A stretch of DNA of 45,624 nucleotides from Bacteroidales bacterium (GTDB lineage: Bacteria > Bacteroidota > Bacteroidia > Bacteroidales > UBA10428): the NCBI GenBank assembly GCA_016935615.1, contig JAFGQO010000185.1, positions 1 through 45,624 of the forward strand, in the 5' to 3' direction. Below the pieces are notes generated by a model. That model worked only from the letters and a program-made list of their open reading frames with translations, was not told the origin of the DNA and did no database searches. A program made the position numbers and the translations under genes. The stretch's first letter is position 1; every line of letters begins with the position of its first letter. Positions 8,101 through 17,294 of this stretch are shown here, one piece after another.

Positions 8101-9480
8101 ATGGAAAAAAAGAGATCGTGGGCAGAACCCTATAAAATAAAGATGGTCGAACCTGTTTTTATGACCACTGAAAAACACAGGATAGAAGCACTGGAAGAGG
8201 CCGGATACAATACGTTTCTTCTGAAATCAGAAGATGTCTATATTGATTTACTCACCGATAGCGGTACTTCAGCTATGAGCGACCGTCAATGGGCGGGACT
8301 TATGATGGGAGATGAAGCTTATGCAGGCAGCAGGAACTTTTATCATCTGGAAGAAACAATCCGGAAATATTACAGCTATAAGTATGTTGTTCCCACTCAT
8401 CAGGGGAGGGGAGCGGAGCATATTATATCAAAAATACTAATTAAGGAGGGGGATTATATACCCGGGAACATGTACTTCACTACAACAAAACTTCACCAGG
8501 AACTTGCAGGTGGCAAATTTGTTGATATCGTTATTGATGAAGCCCACGATCCTGAGTGTCTGCATAAATTTAAAGGCGATACGGATCTTAAAAAACTTGA
8601 AGCACTTATTGATAAGGTAGGAGCCGGTAAAATCCCGTATGTGTCCATTGCTACTACAGTGAATATGGCCGGAGGTCAGCCGATTTCTCTTGGAAATCTT
8701 AAAGCACTGCGTAAACTTACCAACAAACACGGGATTAAAATTATTCATGACATGACCCGTGTGGCAGAAAATGCATTTATGATCCAGCAAAATGAAGATG
8801 AATATAAGGATAAATGCATAGCAGAAATAGTATATGAAATATGCTCGCTCACCGATGGAGCCACCATGAGTTCTAAAAAGGATGCCATGGTAAATATCGG
8901 GGGATTTCTTGCGGTAAATGATCCGGAAATATTTGATAAAGCCCGCAATATGGTTGTCATTTATGAAGGGCTTCATACTTATGGCGGTATGGCCGGAAGG
9001 GATATGGAAGCTCTGGCCATTGGCATCAAAGAATCTGTGCAGGACGACCATATCAGGGCAAGAGTTGGCCAGGTATTCTATCTTGGAGAAAAACTGCTTG
9101 CAATGGGGATCCCGATTGTAAAACCGATAGGAACTCACGGCATTTTTCTTAATGCGAAAAAATTTTTACCTCATATCCGCCAGGATGAGTTTCCGGCACA
9201 AACACTCGCAGCTGAAATTTATATTGATTCCGGCGTAAGGTCCATGGAAAGGGGGATAGTCTCGGCAGGCAGAAACAAAGAGACCGGAGAACACAATTAT
9301 CCGAGCCTGGAGCTTGTCCGACTTACCATTCCCAGAAGGGTTTACACACAGGCACACATGGATGTTATTGCAGAATCTGTGCAACGAGTATATGAAAGAA
9401 GGGATTCAATCAGAGGATTGAAAATGGTGTATGAACCTGAATATCTGAGATTTTTCCAGGCCAGGTTCAAGAAGTTATGA
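8101..9480 (+). CDS. tpl: Tyrosine phenol-lyase (PLP beta-eliminating lyase)
   Basis: A 459-aa cytoplasmic PLP enzyme of the tryptophanase/tyrosine phenol-lyase family. It splits an aromatic amino acid into an aromatic ring compound, pyruvate and ammonia. Lys260 in MSSKKD holds PLP. Every Citrobacter tyrosine phenol-lyase active-site residue I remember is present with a constant +3 offset: Tyr74, Arg103, Phe126, Thr127, Asn188, Asp217, Arg220, Arg384, Arg407. Thr127 and Arg384 decide specificity: they bind the phenol side, whereas tryptophanases carry Asp and Ile/Val there. I therefore call tyrosine phenol-lyase (EC 4.1.99.2). No adjacent aromatic amino acid permease or leader peptide is visible. 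Physiologically it allows growth on tyrosine with phenol release. Family certain, substrate call good but not tested. Confidence 0.85.
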   Translation: MEKKRSWAEPYKIKMVEPVFMTTEKHRIEALEEAGYNTFLLKSEDVYIDLLTDSGTSAMSDRQWAGLMMGDEAYAGSRNFYHLEETIRKYYSYKYVVPTHQGRGAEHIISKILIKEGDYIPGNMYFTTTKLHQELAGGKFVDIVIDEAHDPECLHKFKGDTDLKKLEALIDKVGAGKIPYVSIATTVNMAGGQPISLGNLKALRKLTNKHGIKIIHDMTRVAENAFMIQQNEDEYKDKCIAEIVYEICSLTDGATMSSKKDAMVNIGGFLAVNDPEIFDKARNMVVIYEGLHTYGGMAGRDMEALAIGIKESVQDDHIRARVGQVFYLGEKLLAMGIPIVKPIGTHGIFLNAKKFLPHIRQDEFPAQTLAAEIYIDSGVRSMERGIVSAGRNKETGEHNYPSLELVRLTIPRRVYTQAHMDVIAESVQRVYERRDSIRGLKMVYEPEYLRFFQARFKKL

Positions 9481-9578
9481 TAAGGACGTTGTTTGTACCG
9501 CGAGTATTTATCCGGACTTAAACATGTTCCCGGTCGAGTTCAAATGCACCAATTTCAAACAGGAATAAGATCAAGGTA

Positions 9579-10541
9579 TCATACAGCCTCAATGGTTGAG
9601 GGAGGTTTGGTGGCTATATTGTAAGTAACACTCACTATGCCGGGTACCTCATGAATAATTTCCTGTGAAAGTTGTTCCAATATTTCAAAAGACAGTCTTG
9701 CAGGTGTGGCTTTTCGTGCATCAATACTGTCCCAGCAGCGTATTTCAATCTGCTGACCAAAGTCACGTTTGCCATCCCGTATTCCCGTAACACGGTCTTC
9801 ATGCAGTATAGCCATGTACTGGAAGGTTTTGGTGTTTTTCAGAGTGCGTTCAACAACAAGGGTAGCTTTGCGGGCGGTTTCGATCCTTTCCGGGGTTACT
9901 TCGCCTATTACACGGGCTGCAAGTGCCGGACCGGGGAAAGGAATACGATCGAATAGTTCTTTTGGCAGACCGAGAGCTTTGCCTACTTTTCTGACGCCGT
10001 CTTTCCGCAACTGAATAAGTGGTTCGAGTATCCTGTAGCCAAAAGCTTCCTGGGGATCAATTCCCAGCTGTTCGAAAACATTGTGCTGCCGTTTTATTCC
10101 TGCCACTGTTTCATCCACATCGGTGAGTATGGTTCCCTGGAGCAGGAATTTTGCACTGCTTTCTCTGATGATGCGGCCAAAAACATTTTTGTAGAATGTC
10201 TGGGTAATTGCTTCGCGTTTTTCCTCCGGATCAGAAATCCCTTGCAGAGCGGCAAAAAACTCCTGTCGTGCATCAACAACATCCACGACAACACCAAGCT
10301 CTTCAAAAAAGCCTGCAACCTGGACCGATTCTCCGGCACGCATCAACCCGTTTTCTATAAATACTGTCTTGAGGCGATGTCCCAGGGCTTTATGTCCGAG
10401 CATGGTGACAACTGATGAATCGACGCCGCCCGAAAGGGCGTTGATGGCATTTCCATCACCAACTGCTTTTCTGATCTCTTCAACCTTTGTGCCGATAAAT
10501 TCCGGAGTATTCAGTTCCTGTAAAGTGATTTCTTTAATCAT
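9579..10541 (-). CDS. guaA: GMP synthase ATP-pyrophosphatase subunit, lacking the glutaminase domain
   Basis: A 320-aa protein matching only the C-terminal two-thirds of bacterial GuaA. It has the ATP-PPase domain with P-loop SGGVDSS at 37-43 and the dimerisation domain ending in KPPSTIE. It converts XMP to GMP with ATP and ammonia in purine synthesis. Bacterial GuaA is usually about 510-525 aa with an N-terminal glutamine amidotransferase. That domain is absent here, and nothing encoding it lies upstream: the next gene is a divergent pectate lyase. The layout resembles the archaeal split enzyme. A separate amidotransferase may be elsewhere in the genome, or free ammonia may be used. The ATG at 10541 starts just before the ATP-PPase domain, so nothing suggests a truncated call. 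Confidence 0.9.
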   Translation of the reverse strand: MIKEITLQELNTPEFIGTKVEEIRKAVGDGNAINALSGGVDSSVVTMLGHKALGHRLKTVFIENGLMRAGESVQVAGFFEELGVVVDVVDARQEFFAALQGISDPEEKREAITQTFYKNVFGRIIRESSAKFLLQGTILTDVDETVAGIKRQHNVFEQLGIDPQEAFGYRILEPLIQLRKDGVRKVGKALGLPKELFDRIPFPGPALAARVIGEVTPERIETARKATLVVERTLKNTKTFQYMAILHEDRVTGIRDGKRDFGQQIEIRCWDSIDARKATPARLSFEILEQLSQEIIHEVPGIVSVTYNIATKPPSTIEAV

Positions 10542-10785
10542 GGCATATTCTCTTGTAAATAAGTACTTTTTTTAAAATTTATTTTGCATGTTAAGCGGGA
10601 CCTAATATAGGAAATTCAATATCATTTTTAAAAGGAAGTTGATAAATAGTCAGATGTGTGTAAAACTTATGCATTTTCACTGATCAGCAGAATAACTATT
10701 TGTCCTACCTATTTCACCAGTTTTTACACTTTGTTTCGCACAATCTTTGTTAATTTCATTTTCAGTATTTAAGGAACTGTTCAAA

Positions 10786-12690
10786 ATGAAAACCAAACTT
10801 TATTCAATTGTAATGATCGCTATTGTTGCTGCACATGCATTTGGCCAGGATGGTCTTGTCATTCAGGAAGACTCCCTGGGTGTCTGCACCATGGATGGAA
10901 TTGTTGAGAGCAATGCAGCAGGATACACTGGTGGCGGATATGCCAATATAGACAATGGTGCGGGCATTGGCATGAGTTGGAGTTTTATCATTGGTACTGA
11001 AGGCGAATACAGGATGTATTGGCGCTATGCATTGGGAGGCTCGGATATTACCAGTCGTGATGCAAAACTTCTGCTAAACAATGTACCCGGCAGTGATACG
11101 GTTCTGTTTCCTCATTCCGGGTCGTCTTCATGGGAAGTATGGCTTACCACCGATACGCTAAGTATATACATGCAGGAGGGTTATAACAAAATCAACCTGG
11201 TGTCGGTCACGGAGAAAGGTCTTCCCAACATTGACTATTTTCATATTCTCGATTCGAGTCTGCAGGCCACCGAATGTATACCTTCCTATACCTTTACCAT
11301 AAGCAGTAGTGATACTGCAGCAGGATCGGCGGATTACAGTCCGAAGCAGGAGCTCTACGATGTCGGTTCCGTGATTGCTGTTTCTGCCCGGGCAAAGACC
11401 GGACACTTTTTCCATAGCTGGTCGGGGGAAGCTGCATCAACCAGCGCGGAACATAGCTTCTCAATTCAGAGGAATACGCATATGACCGCCCTTTTTTATC
11501 CTGAAGGAACGGAGGCGGATCCGGAAGCTATAGGTTATGCTGTCATTCAGCATGATAATGGTACTCCTTACCTTCTCAATGGAGGCATGGCCGGTGATAC
11601 TGTTCAGGCTGCTTCTTTATCGGAACTGCAAACATACCTTGAAGCCGGTGAGCCCTATGTGGTGGAACTTGGAACACTTATCCAGGGAGAGAATTCGGAG
11701 GAGATCCGTATCGTCTCGAACAAAACCCTTATCGGCACTGACACTGCAGCGCATATTAAAGGAATTCCGGTAAAAATTGACGGTGCACGCAATATCATCA
11801 TTAAGAATATTACTTTTTCGGAGGTCATCCGGTATGATGAGCTGGAAATTAACGGTGGTGCCATGAATATCTGGATAGACCACTGCGACTTTTACACCGA
11901 CCGCGAACATGAAGTTGACTATTATGACGGATTAGTGGATATAAAAAATCAATCGAGATTTATCACTGTTTCATGGTCAAAATTTCACGATCACCAGAAA
12001 AGCATATTGATCAGCTCGGGCGATCAGGAAGTTGCCGATTCGGTAATACGGATTACTTTTCATCACAATTACTTCTTTAATTGCGAATCCCGCCTTCCCA
12101 GCATACGGTTTGGGAAGGCCCATATTTTTAATAATTATTACCGGGATATTGGTACCGGAGTGAATACCCGTATGGGAGCCTGTGTACGGGTCGAAAATAA
12201 CTATTTTAAAAATGCGGGCACAGCCGTAGGCATGCTGTACAGCCTTGAGCCCGGTTCCGTGGAACTGATCGGCAATATTTTTGATAATTCCGGTTACAGC
12301 ACCGAGCCAACATGTGAGTTAGCAATACCTTACGATTACCTGACTTCAATGCATCCGGCAACACAGGTGCCCGACACCGTAATTCTTGGCACCGGAGGGC
12401 CAGTCATTAACAACATACCGTATGTCAAGGTTAAACCGCTAGCATTGACGATTTTCCCCAATCCTTCAAAAGGAGAGATCACACTTCATCTTCCTGAGGG
12501 TGCAGGAGAAATCAGGGAAATAATTATTACAAACCTGCAGGGCAGCATGCTGGTCTTTCATCATCCGGATGCGGATGCGGCATCTTCGGGAAAGATCACT
12601 TTAAACCTTGGCGATCCTGAACCGGGAATATACTTTGTGTATGTCAGATCGACAAGGGGCATAATGGTTCGAAAAATAAGTATATATTAA
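10786..12690 (+). CDS. Secreted modular pectate lyase (PL1-like) with T9SS sorting domain
   Basis: I chose the ATG at 10786, which begins MKTKLYSIVMIAIVAAHAFG, a clean signal peptide; an upstream TTG at 10747 only adds 13 non-signal residues. The 634-aa protein has a beta-sandwich region resembling CBM6/35 carbohydrate-binding modules (about 25-150). A short InlB-like repeat follows (about 165-235, GHFFHSWSGEA). The right-handed beta-helix pectate lyase domain spans about 250-530 (WIDHCDF, DGLVDIKNQS, ITFHHNYF, RLPSIRFGKAHIFNNYY). A C-terminal type A sorting domain (about 550-634, IFPNPSKGE) directs export by the type IX system. It should cleave pectate at the cell surface or outside the cell. 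No transporter or other pectin gene is adjacent. The lyase call is good; the CBM family is approximate. Confidence 0.88.
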   Translation: MKTKLYSIVMIAIVAAHAFGQDGLVIQEDSLGVCTMDGIVESNAAGYTGGGYANIDNGAGIGMSWSFIIGTEGEYRMYWRYALGGSDITSRDAKLLLNNVPGSDTVLFPHSGSSSWEVWLTTDTLSIYMQEGYNKINLVSVTEKGLPNIDYFHILDSSLQATECIPSYTFTISSSDTAAGSADYSPKQELYDVGSVIAVSARAKTGHFFHSWSGEAASTSAEHSFSIQRNTHMTALFYPEGTEADPEAIGYAVIQHDNGTPYLLNGGMAGDTVQAASLSELQTYLEAGEPYVVELGTLIQGENSEEIRIVSNKTLIGTDTAAHIKGIPVKIDGARNIIIKNITFSEVIRYDELEINGGAMNIWIDHCDFYTDREHEVDYYDGLVDIKNQSRFITVSWSKFHDHQKSILISSGDQEVADSVIRITFHHNYFFNCESRLPSIRFGKAHIFNNYYRDIGTGVNTRMGACVRVENNYFKNAGTAVGMLYSLEPGSVELIGNIFDNSGYSTEPTCELAIPYDYLTSMHPATQVPDTVILGTGGPVINNIPYVKVKPLALTIFPNPSKGEITLHLPEGAGEIREIIITNLQGSMLVFHHPDADAASSGKITLNLGDPEPGIYFVYVRSTRGIMVRKISIY

Positions 12691-12910
12691 TTCATTTGGG
12701 AAGAATGAACTCCATTCTGTGATGCATAAGAACCGGCTATGTTCTGTATTTTCCGAATCTTTTTTATGCAACCGGTTTTTCGTTTCAGATCTCCTGTATA
12801 TTTATGATTATCCTGATATTGATCGATTTTTAGATCTTCGGATGACAATCGTGTTATCCGGATTGCCTGTATGCTGTAAAATTAACTGCAATTGTTAATT
12901 TATATCATGT

Positions 12911-12938
12911 TTTGATTACCTGATAGTGCTTATTTTTG
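12911..12938 (+). promoter_or_regulatory. Bacteroidota-type promoter upstream of pntAA
   Basis: TATTTTTG at 12931-12938 fits the -7 consensus TAnnTTTG. TTTG at 12911-12914 could be the -33 element, with a 16-nt spacer (slightly short). The element lies 25 nt before the pntAA start. Confidence 0.5.
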
Positions 12939-12963
12939 ATAAAACAGTAAAAATCAAAAAGCA

Positions 12964-14127
12964 ATGATAATCGGTATACCCAAAGAAATAATGCATGGAG
13001 AAAGGCGTGTATCAGCAATTCCCGAAACAGTAAAAAACATGGTCGATAGCGGGGCAAAAGTCCTGTTCCAGAAAGGAGCCGGTGTGGGTTCACATCATAA
13101 CGATGAAGAATATAAAGAAGCCGGGGCTGTGATCGTTGCAGATGTGGAAGAGATTTTTGCACAGGCTGAAGTAATTTTAAAAGTCAAAGAGCCACAGTTT
13201 AATAAAGAAAAAGACAAACATGAGCTGGACATGATGCATGAAGGACAATACCTGATCTCCTTTCTTCATCCTGCATCTCCTGCAAATCACCAGGTGGTGA
13301 GGAATATGGCAGAGAAAGGGATCATTGGTCTTACACTGGATGGCATTCCGCGTATCAGCCGTGCTCAGTCTATGGATGCTTTGTCGTCGATGAGTACCTG
13401 TGCAGGATATAAGGGCATGATCATGGGAATTAACGACATCAGCAAATTTGTGCCTTTTGTTACAAGTGCAGTGGGGAGGTTACAACCTGCAACGGTTTTT
13501 GTGATCGGGACAGGTGTGGCAGGAATGCGCGCCCTGGCAACGGCAAAAGGACTGGGAGCAACAGTATATTCGGCGGATATCCGGCCGGAAGCAAACGACA
13601 ATGCCAGATCACTTGGAGCTATTATTGTTGAAACCGGTGTTCCTTCTGAGATAGCAGTGAGTGCTGATGGAAAACATGCAAATCAGTTGCCTGAAAAATG
13701 GTTAGCTGTGGAACACGAAAGCTTTAACGATATCATTTCAAAAGCGGATATCGTATTTTGTTCTGCATTGATCCACGGGAAAGTAGCCCCTGTTTTAATT
13801 ACGGAAGAAATGGTAAAGATGATGCAACCGGGGAGTTGTGTTGTAGATATTTCCATTGACCAGGGCGGAAATTGTGCAATTACAACCATGGGAGCCATTG
13901 ATGTGAAGCACGGTGTAATTATTCAGGGCATCAATAATATTCCGGGAATGTTGGCAACAAGTTCAACGATCATGTTTTCAAAAAACATGTACAATCTTTT
14001 AACCTATTTAACAAAAGATGGCAAAATAAACCTGGATTTATCGGATGAAATTATATCTTCGATCCTGGTCACAAAAGATGGTGAGATACTTCACGAAGGC
14101 ACTCTGGAAGCTATGGGATTGAAATAA
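12964..14127 (+). CDS. pntAA: NAD(P) transhydrogenase subunit alpha part 1 (NAD(H)-binding)
   Basis: A 387-aa soluble domain-I subunit of the proton-translocating transhydrogenase, which moves hydride between NADH and NADP+ at the inner membrane. The N-terminal alanine dehydrogenase-like region (GIPKEIMHGERRVSAIPE) and the NAD-binding Rossmann motif (VIGTGVAGMRALATAKGLG, about 178-196) are clear. Alanine dehydrogenase is a lookalike, but the two following genes encode the membrane and NADP-binding parts, which settles the call. It is first of three genes and 42 nt from pntAB. The split alpha subunit resembles the Rhodospirillum arrangement. Confidence 0.95.
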   Translation: MIIGIPKEIMHGERRVSAIPETVKNMVDSGAKVLFQKGAGVGSHHNDEEYKEAGAVIVADVEEIFAQAEVILKVKEPQFNKEKDKHELDMMHEGQYLISFLHPASPANHQVVRNMAEKGIIGLTLDGIPRISRAQSMDALSSMSTCAGYKGMIMGINDISKFVPFVTSAVGRLQPATVFVIGTGVAGMRALATAKGLGATVYSADIRPEANDNARSLGAIIVETGVPSEIAVSADGKHANQLPEKWLAVEHESFNDIISKADIVFCSALIHGKVAPVLITEEMVKMMQPGSCVVDISIDQGGNCAITTMGAIDVKHGVIIQGINNIPGMLATSSTIMFSKNMYNLLTYLTKDGKINLDLSDEIISSILVTKDGEILHEGTLEAMGLK

Positions 14128-14169
14128 AAGAGTGCAATCTCTGTGCCCGTCTTAAGAATACAAACAGGT

Positions 14170-14478
14170 ATGGCTTTAATACAATATGTTTTAATAGGAG
14201 TCTTTGTTGTTTCAACTGTTGTTGGCTATTTGCTGATACATAATGTTCCCAGTCGTTTGCATACACCATTGATGTCAGGGATGAACGCTCTGTCAGGTGT
14301 CACCATCCTGGGGGCATTGCTTGCCACTGCAACTGCGCTCAGCAGCAACAATCCGGTTGTCGGATATATTTTTGGCAGCCTGGCTATAATATTGGCAATG
14401 ATCAATGTGGCAGGTGGTTTTTCCGTAACCAACCGCATGCTGAAAATGTTCGGACGAAAGAAAGAAACCGATGAATAG
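14170..14478 (+). CDS. pntAB: NAD(P) transhydrogenase subunit alpha part 2 (membrane)
   Basis: A small integral membrane subunit, 102 aa from the ATG at 14170; an in-frame GTG at 14143 would add 9 residues. It has three or four hydrophobic helices and the family stretch HTPLMSGMNALSGVTILGA (about 38-56), which forms part of the proton channel with PntB. It overlaps pntB by 8 nt (14471-14478), so translation is coupled. Confidence 0.92.
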   Translation: MALIQYVLIGVFVVSTVVGYLLIHNVPSRLHTPLMSGMNALSGVTILGALLATATALSSNNPVVGYIFGSLAIILAMINVAGGFSVTNRMLKMFGRKKETDE

Positions 14479-15898
14479 CAGTATAACAGTAAGCTTCTTA
14501 ACAATGCACATAGTATCAGATGCAGTATATTATAGTATATGCGGAATACTGGCGATAGCAGTTCTGCTGGGCATTCATCTGATGAGCAACGTGGAACGAG
14601 CGCATCTCGGGAATAAGATCAGTGCGCTGGCCATTGCTTTGAGTATTGTTATCACCCTCATAAAAAAGGATATTTTGCCTGTATGGCTTATTTATCCTGG
14701 CATGGCAGCAGGGTTGATCATTGGGTTAATCCTGGCAAAACGGGTAAAAATGATCGAAATGCCACAACTGGTGGCCCTCCTTAACGGAATAGGGGGTGCA
14801 GCATCGGCAATTGTGGCCTCATTTGCTTTTCTTTCTTTGTACAGGAGTGACGAGTTGTTTGGAAGAACTACAGCATCGGTCGCTATTGTTATAGGTACTG
14901 TAACCTTGTTTGGCAGCCTGGTGGCCGCGGGAAAACTGCACAAAGTTTTTACGCAGAAACCGGTAATCCTCCCGTTGCACCAATTGACTGCCGTCAGCCT
15001 GGTATTCCTTTTGCTGGTGCTGGTTGTTTTGGGTGGTTTTTTCAGTCTCTTGTCGTTATCGGTATTGCTGACAGCCATGATCTTGCTGGCAGCTGTCTTC
15101 GGATTGATCTTCTCTGTTCGCGTGGGTGGAGCGGACATGCCCATCACCATTTCATTATTGAACAGCCTCAGCGGTGTTGCTGCTGCCATTGCTGGTTTTG
15201 CTGTAACCGATATACTGCTTGTTTCGGTTGGAGGAATTGTCGGTGCTTCGGGCTTGTTCCTGACCCAAATTATGTGCAGGGCGATGAATCGGAAACTGGC
15301 AGACATATTGCTTGGCAAGACAGCTTTACAGGACAACAAAACAGGGAAAAAAGAAGAAGTTAAAGAGGAGCAGACAGGGGAAGAAACAGAACCTGCAGAT
15401 CCGGTAGCGGTCATAAAAAATGCAAAAAAAATTATTATTGTTCCCGGGTACGGGATGGCTGTTGCCCAGGCACAGCACCTGGTGAAAAAACTGGCCGGCA
15501 GGCTGGTTGAAAATGGTGCTGTTGTGAAGTATGCCATTCATCCGGTGGCAGGACGCATGCCGGGTCACATGGATGTGCTGCTGATCGAAGCAGGTATTGC
15601 TTTTGAAGATGTTTATGAAATGGATGCCATAAACGATGAATTCAAAGAGGCGGACCTTGCCCTTGTTGTCGGGGCAAATGATGTTCTGAATCCGGCGGCA
15701 CGTGATGCCGAAGGAACACCCATTTATGGGATGCCAATTCTGAATGTCGACCAGTGTAAAAATATAGTAATGTTCAATTACGACCTGCAGCCGGGATATT
15801 CGGGCGTTGAAAACCCGATCTATGCCAGGAAGAAAGGCCTTTGGATTATTCAGGGAAATGCATCCGATACACTTGCGGAAGTAATGGACAGGCTATAG
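14471..15898 (+). CDS. pntB: NAD(P) transhydrogenase subunit beta
   Basis: A 475-aa subunit. The N-terminal half has about eight or nine membrane helices (to about 275). A charged linker (about 280-310) leads to the C-terminal NADP(H)-binding domain III (about 315-475), with IIVPGYGMAVAQAQH and ALVVGANDVLNPAA motifs. With PntAA and PntAB it couples hydride transfer from NADH to NADP+ with proton flow. It is convergent with the Hdr operon, whose last gene ends 53 nt away. The pnt genes are clearly richer in G+C than that operon. Confidence 0.95.
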   Translation: MNSSITVSFLTMHIVSDAVYYSICGILAIAVLLGIHLMSNVERAHLGNKISALAIALSIVITLIKKDILPVWLIYPGMAAGLIIGLILAKRVKMIEMPQLVALLNGIGGAASAIVASFAFLSLYRSDELFGRTTASVAIVIGTVTLFGSLVAAGKLHKVFTQKPVILPLHQLTAVSLVFLLLVLVVLGGFFSLLSLSVLLTAMILLAAVFGLIFSVRVGGADMPITISLLNSLSGVAAAIAGFAVTDILLVSVGGIVGASGLFLTQIMCRAMNRKLADILLGKTALQDNKTGKKEEVKEEQTGEETEPADPVAVIKNAKKIIIVPGYGMAVAQAQHLVKKLAGRLVENGAVVKYAIHPVAGRMPGHMDVLLIEAGIAFEDVYEMDAINDEFKEADLALVVGANDVLNPAARDAEGTPIYGMPILNVDQCKNIVMFNYDLQPGYSGVENPIYARKKGLWIIQGNASDTLAEVMDRL

Positions 15899-15951
15899 GT
15901 AGAAGTTAGCCTGATGCGCATGCGTTTTCAATGATGCATATACATTTCTTG

Positions 15952-16923
15952 TTATTCTATTTGATTGGTTAAGTAAGATTTGCCTAATGTGTGAGCAATA
16001 TCTTCAATTTTAACTTTATTATTAGCTATTCTAGATAAATTAGCATAACATACCGGACACATAACCACAAAGTTTTTACCTGCTTTTTCCAGTTGTTCAA
16101 TCCTCTTGTTCCCAATGTGGTAAGCTTTACCCGGGAATAATGATTCAATCGGACCTCCGCAACAAAATGTATATTCTTTACTGTCATGAGGTTCTGATGT
16201 TTCCAAGCCTGCATTTCTTAAAAGTATCCTTGGCTCATCAATAATGCCTTCATGACGGGCATAAACACATGAATCATGAATTACCACCTTTTCATTAAGC
16301 TGTTTTACAGGCTTTATTTCTTTTTCAACTAAAACTTCCAAATAACTTTTTACTTTAATATCAAAATCAGGAATTCTCTTTGAGAATATTTCCCTTAACA
16401 TATTTGTTGTATGCGGATCTGTTGTGATTACTCTTTTTACATTGTTCTTTTTGAATATTTTGTATACTTTTTCAATATGTTTATTAAAAATATCATCTGC
16501 TCCCAAATCATAGGCCAGAGCACCAACATAGAGATCATCTTCGTATAAATATCCGAAATCAACTCCTGCTTTTTTTAAAAGATCAGCAATAATACAAAGC
16601 GTGTTATTGTGTTGTTCTACTTCTTTCTTATCAATTCTTCCCAGAAACTTTGAAATATTAATGAACTTATTGGCAAACCTGCCCAGCTTAATAAATTTTA
16701 GGAGAAAGGAGCCCTCCATTTTTTCCAATGTATTAACAAGTGCTGTGATCGATGGAATAATCTGGTACATCAATCCTGTGTAGATAACAGTCTCTCCACC
16801 CTTAGCGATATTGCATTTTTTAGCCCACTTAGTAGCAACTTTTTTTGAGATAGGTAATACACTATTCCTTATTTTAAGATTATCTATCAGTATTCCTAAT
16901 ACTTCTTTAATTGGTAAGGGCAT
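15952..16923 (-). CDS. HdrB/HdrD-like CCG-domain iron-sulfur protein
   Basis: A 323-aa homologue of the catalytic subunit of heterodisulfide reductases. The C-terminal CCG motif is complete: Cys219-x34-Cys254-Cys255-x33-Cys289-x2-Cys292 (IHDSCVYARHE, FCCGGP, CPVC). This would hold a non-cubane [4Fe-4S] cluster. The N-terminal half has the fold outline of a first CCG domain, but Leu51 stands in YTGLMYQ and LYVGALAYDLG near 131-141 lacks the cysteines. So only one of the two clusters seen in methanogen HdrB can form. It is the last gene of the operon, 14 nt after HdrC. It is the likely site of disulfide or persulfide chemistry. The true substrate is unknown; CoM-S-S-CoB is not expected in a bacterium of this kind. 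Confidence 0.85.
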   Translation of the reverse strand: MPLPIKEVLGILIDNLKIRNSVLPISKKVATKWAKKCNIAKGGETVIYTGLMYQIIPSITALVNTLEKMEGSFLLKFIKLGRFANKFINISKFLGRIDKKEVEQHNNTLCIIADLLKKAGVDFGYLYEDDLYVGALAYDLGADDIFNKHIEKVYKIFKKNNVKRVITTDPHTTNMLREIFSKRIPDFDIKVKSYLEVLVEKEIKPVKQLNEKVVIHDSCVYARHEGIIDEPRILLRNAGLETSEPHDSKEYTFCCGGPIESLFPGKAYHIGNKRIEQLEKAGKNFVVMCPVCYANLSRIANNKVKIEDIAHTLGKSYLTNQIE

Positions 16924-16937
16924 AATATCTTCTCTTG

Positions 16938-17243
16938 TTAAATTTTGAACTCTTCCCGATTAATATAATATCTTAATAACCTGATGTTCTCTGAAATAGG
17001 AACATCACTGGGACAACTTTCTTCACACCGTTTGCATAACAAACATGAAAATATCATTTCTTTTTCTTCAATAAGTTTATCATGAACTCCCAGCAGGGCA
17101 TATCTGAATATTTTACGAGGTAGTATATTCAATTCCATTGGACAAATTCCAACGCAATTACCACAATTGTAACATTTTTCCATGCCTTGAGAACCTAAGG
17201 CCTCAATTTTATTAATTACATCGAAATTTATTCTTAGTGACAT
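16938..17243 (-). CDS. HdrC-like 4Fe-4S dicluster protein
   Basis: A 101-aa cytoplasmic ferredoxin-like subunit. Cluster 1 is Cys24, 27, 30, 34 (CYNCGNCVGICP). Cluster 2 is Cys67, 70, 73, 77 (CLLCKRCEESCP). It should pass electrons from HdrA to the HdrB-like subunit. It lies 51 nt after the HdrA gene and 14 nt before hdrB in the same operon. Confidence 0.88.
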   Translation of the reverse strand: MSLRINFDVINKIEALGSQGMEKCYNCGNCVGICPMELNILPRKIFRYALLGVHDKLIEEKEMIFSCLLCKRCEESCPSDVPISENIRLLRYYINREEFKI

Positions 17244-17294
17244 TTTAAAGCTTTCTTGTTTTTATACTATAGATAATTAAAACTCCTTAGCACT

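Noticed and set aside
8437-9138. 233-aa ORF antisense to the tyrosine phenol-lyase gene
   Set aside because: It is a shadow of a gene with complete active-site conservation, and no domain is visible.
8101-9480. Tryptophanase (tnaA) as the product
   Set aside because: The two specificity positions carry the tyrosine phenol-lyase residues Thr and Arg, not the Asp and Ile/Val of tryptophanases, and no TnaC-like leader is visible.
12723-12777. AACCGG...CCGGTT pairing between the pectate lyase and pntAA genes as a riboswitch or terminator
   Set aside because: The 6-bp arms are separated by a loop of more than 30 nt and there is no conserved riboswitch core; the evidence is too weak to list.
14692-15537. 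281-aa ORF antisense to pntB
   Set aside because: It lies entirely within a well-supported pntB, is rich in Thr/Ser/Pro/Ala as expected for an antisense shadow, and has no recognisable motif.
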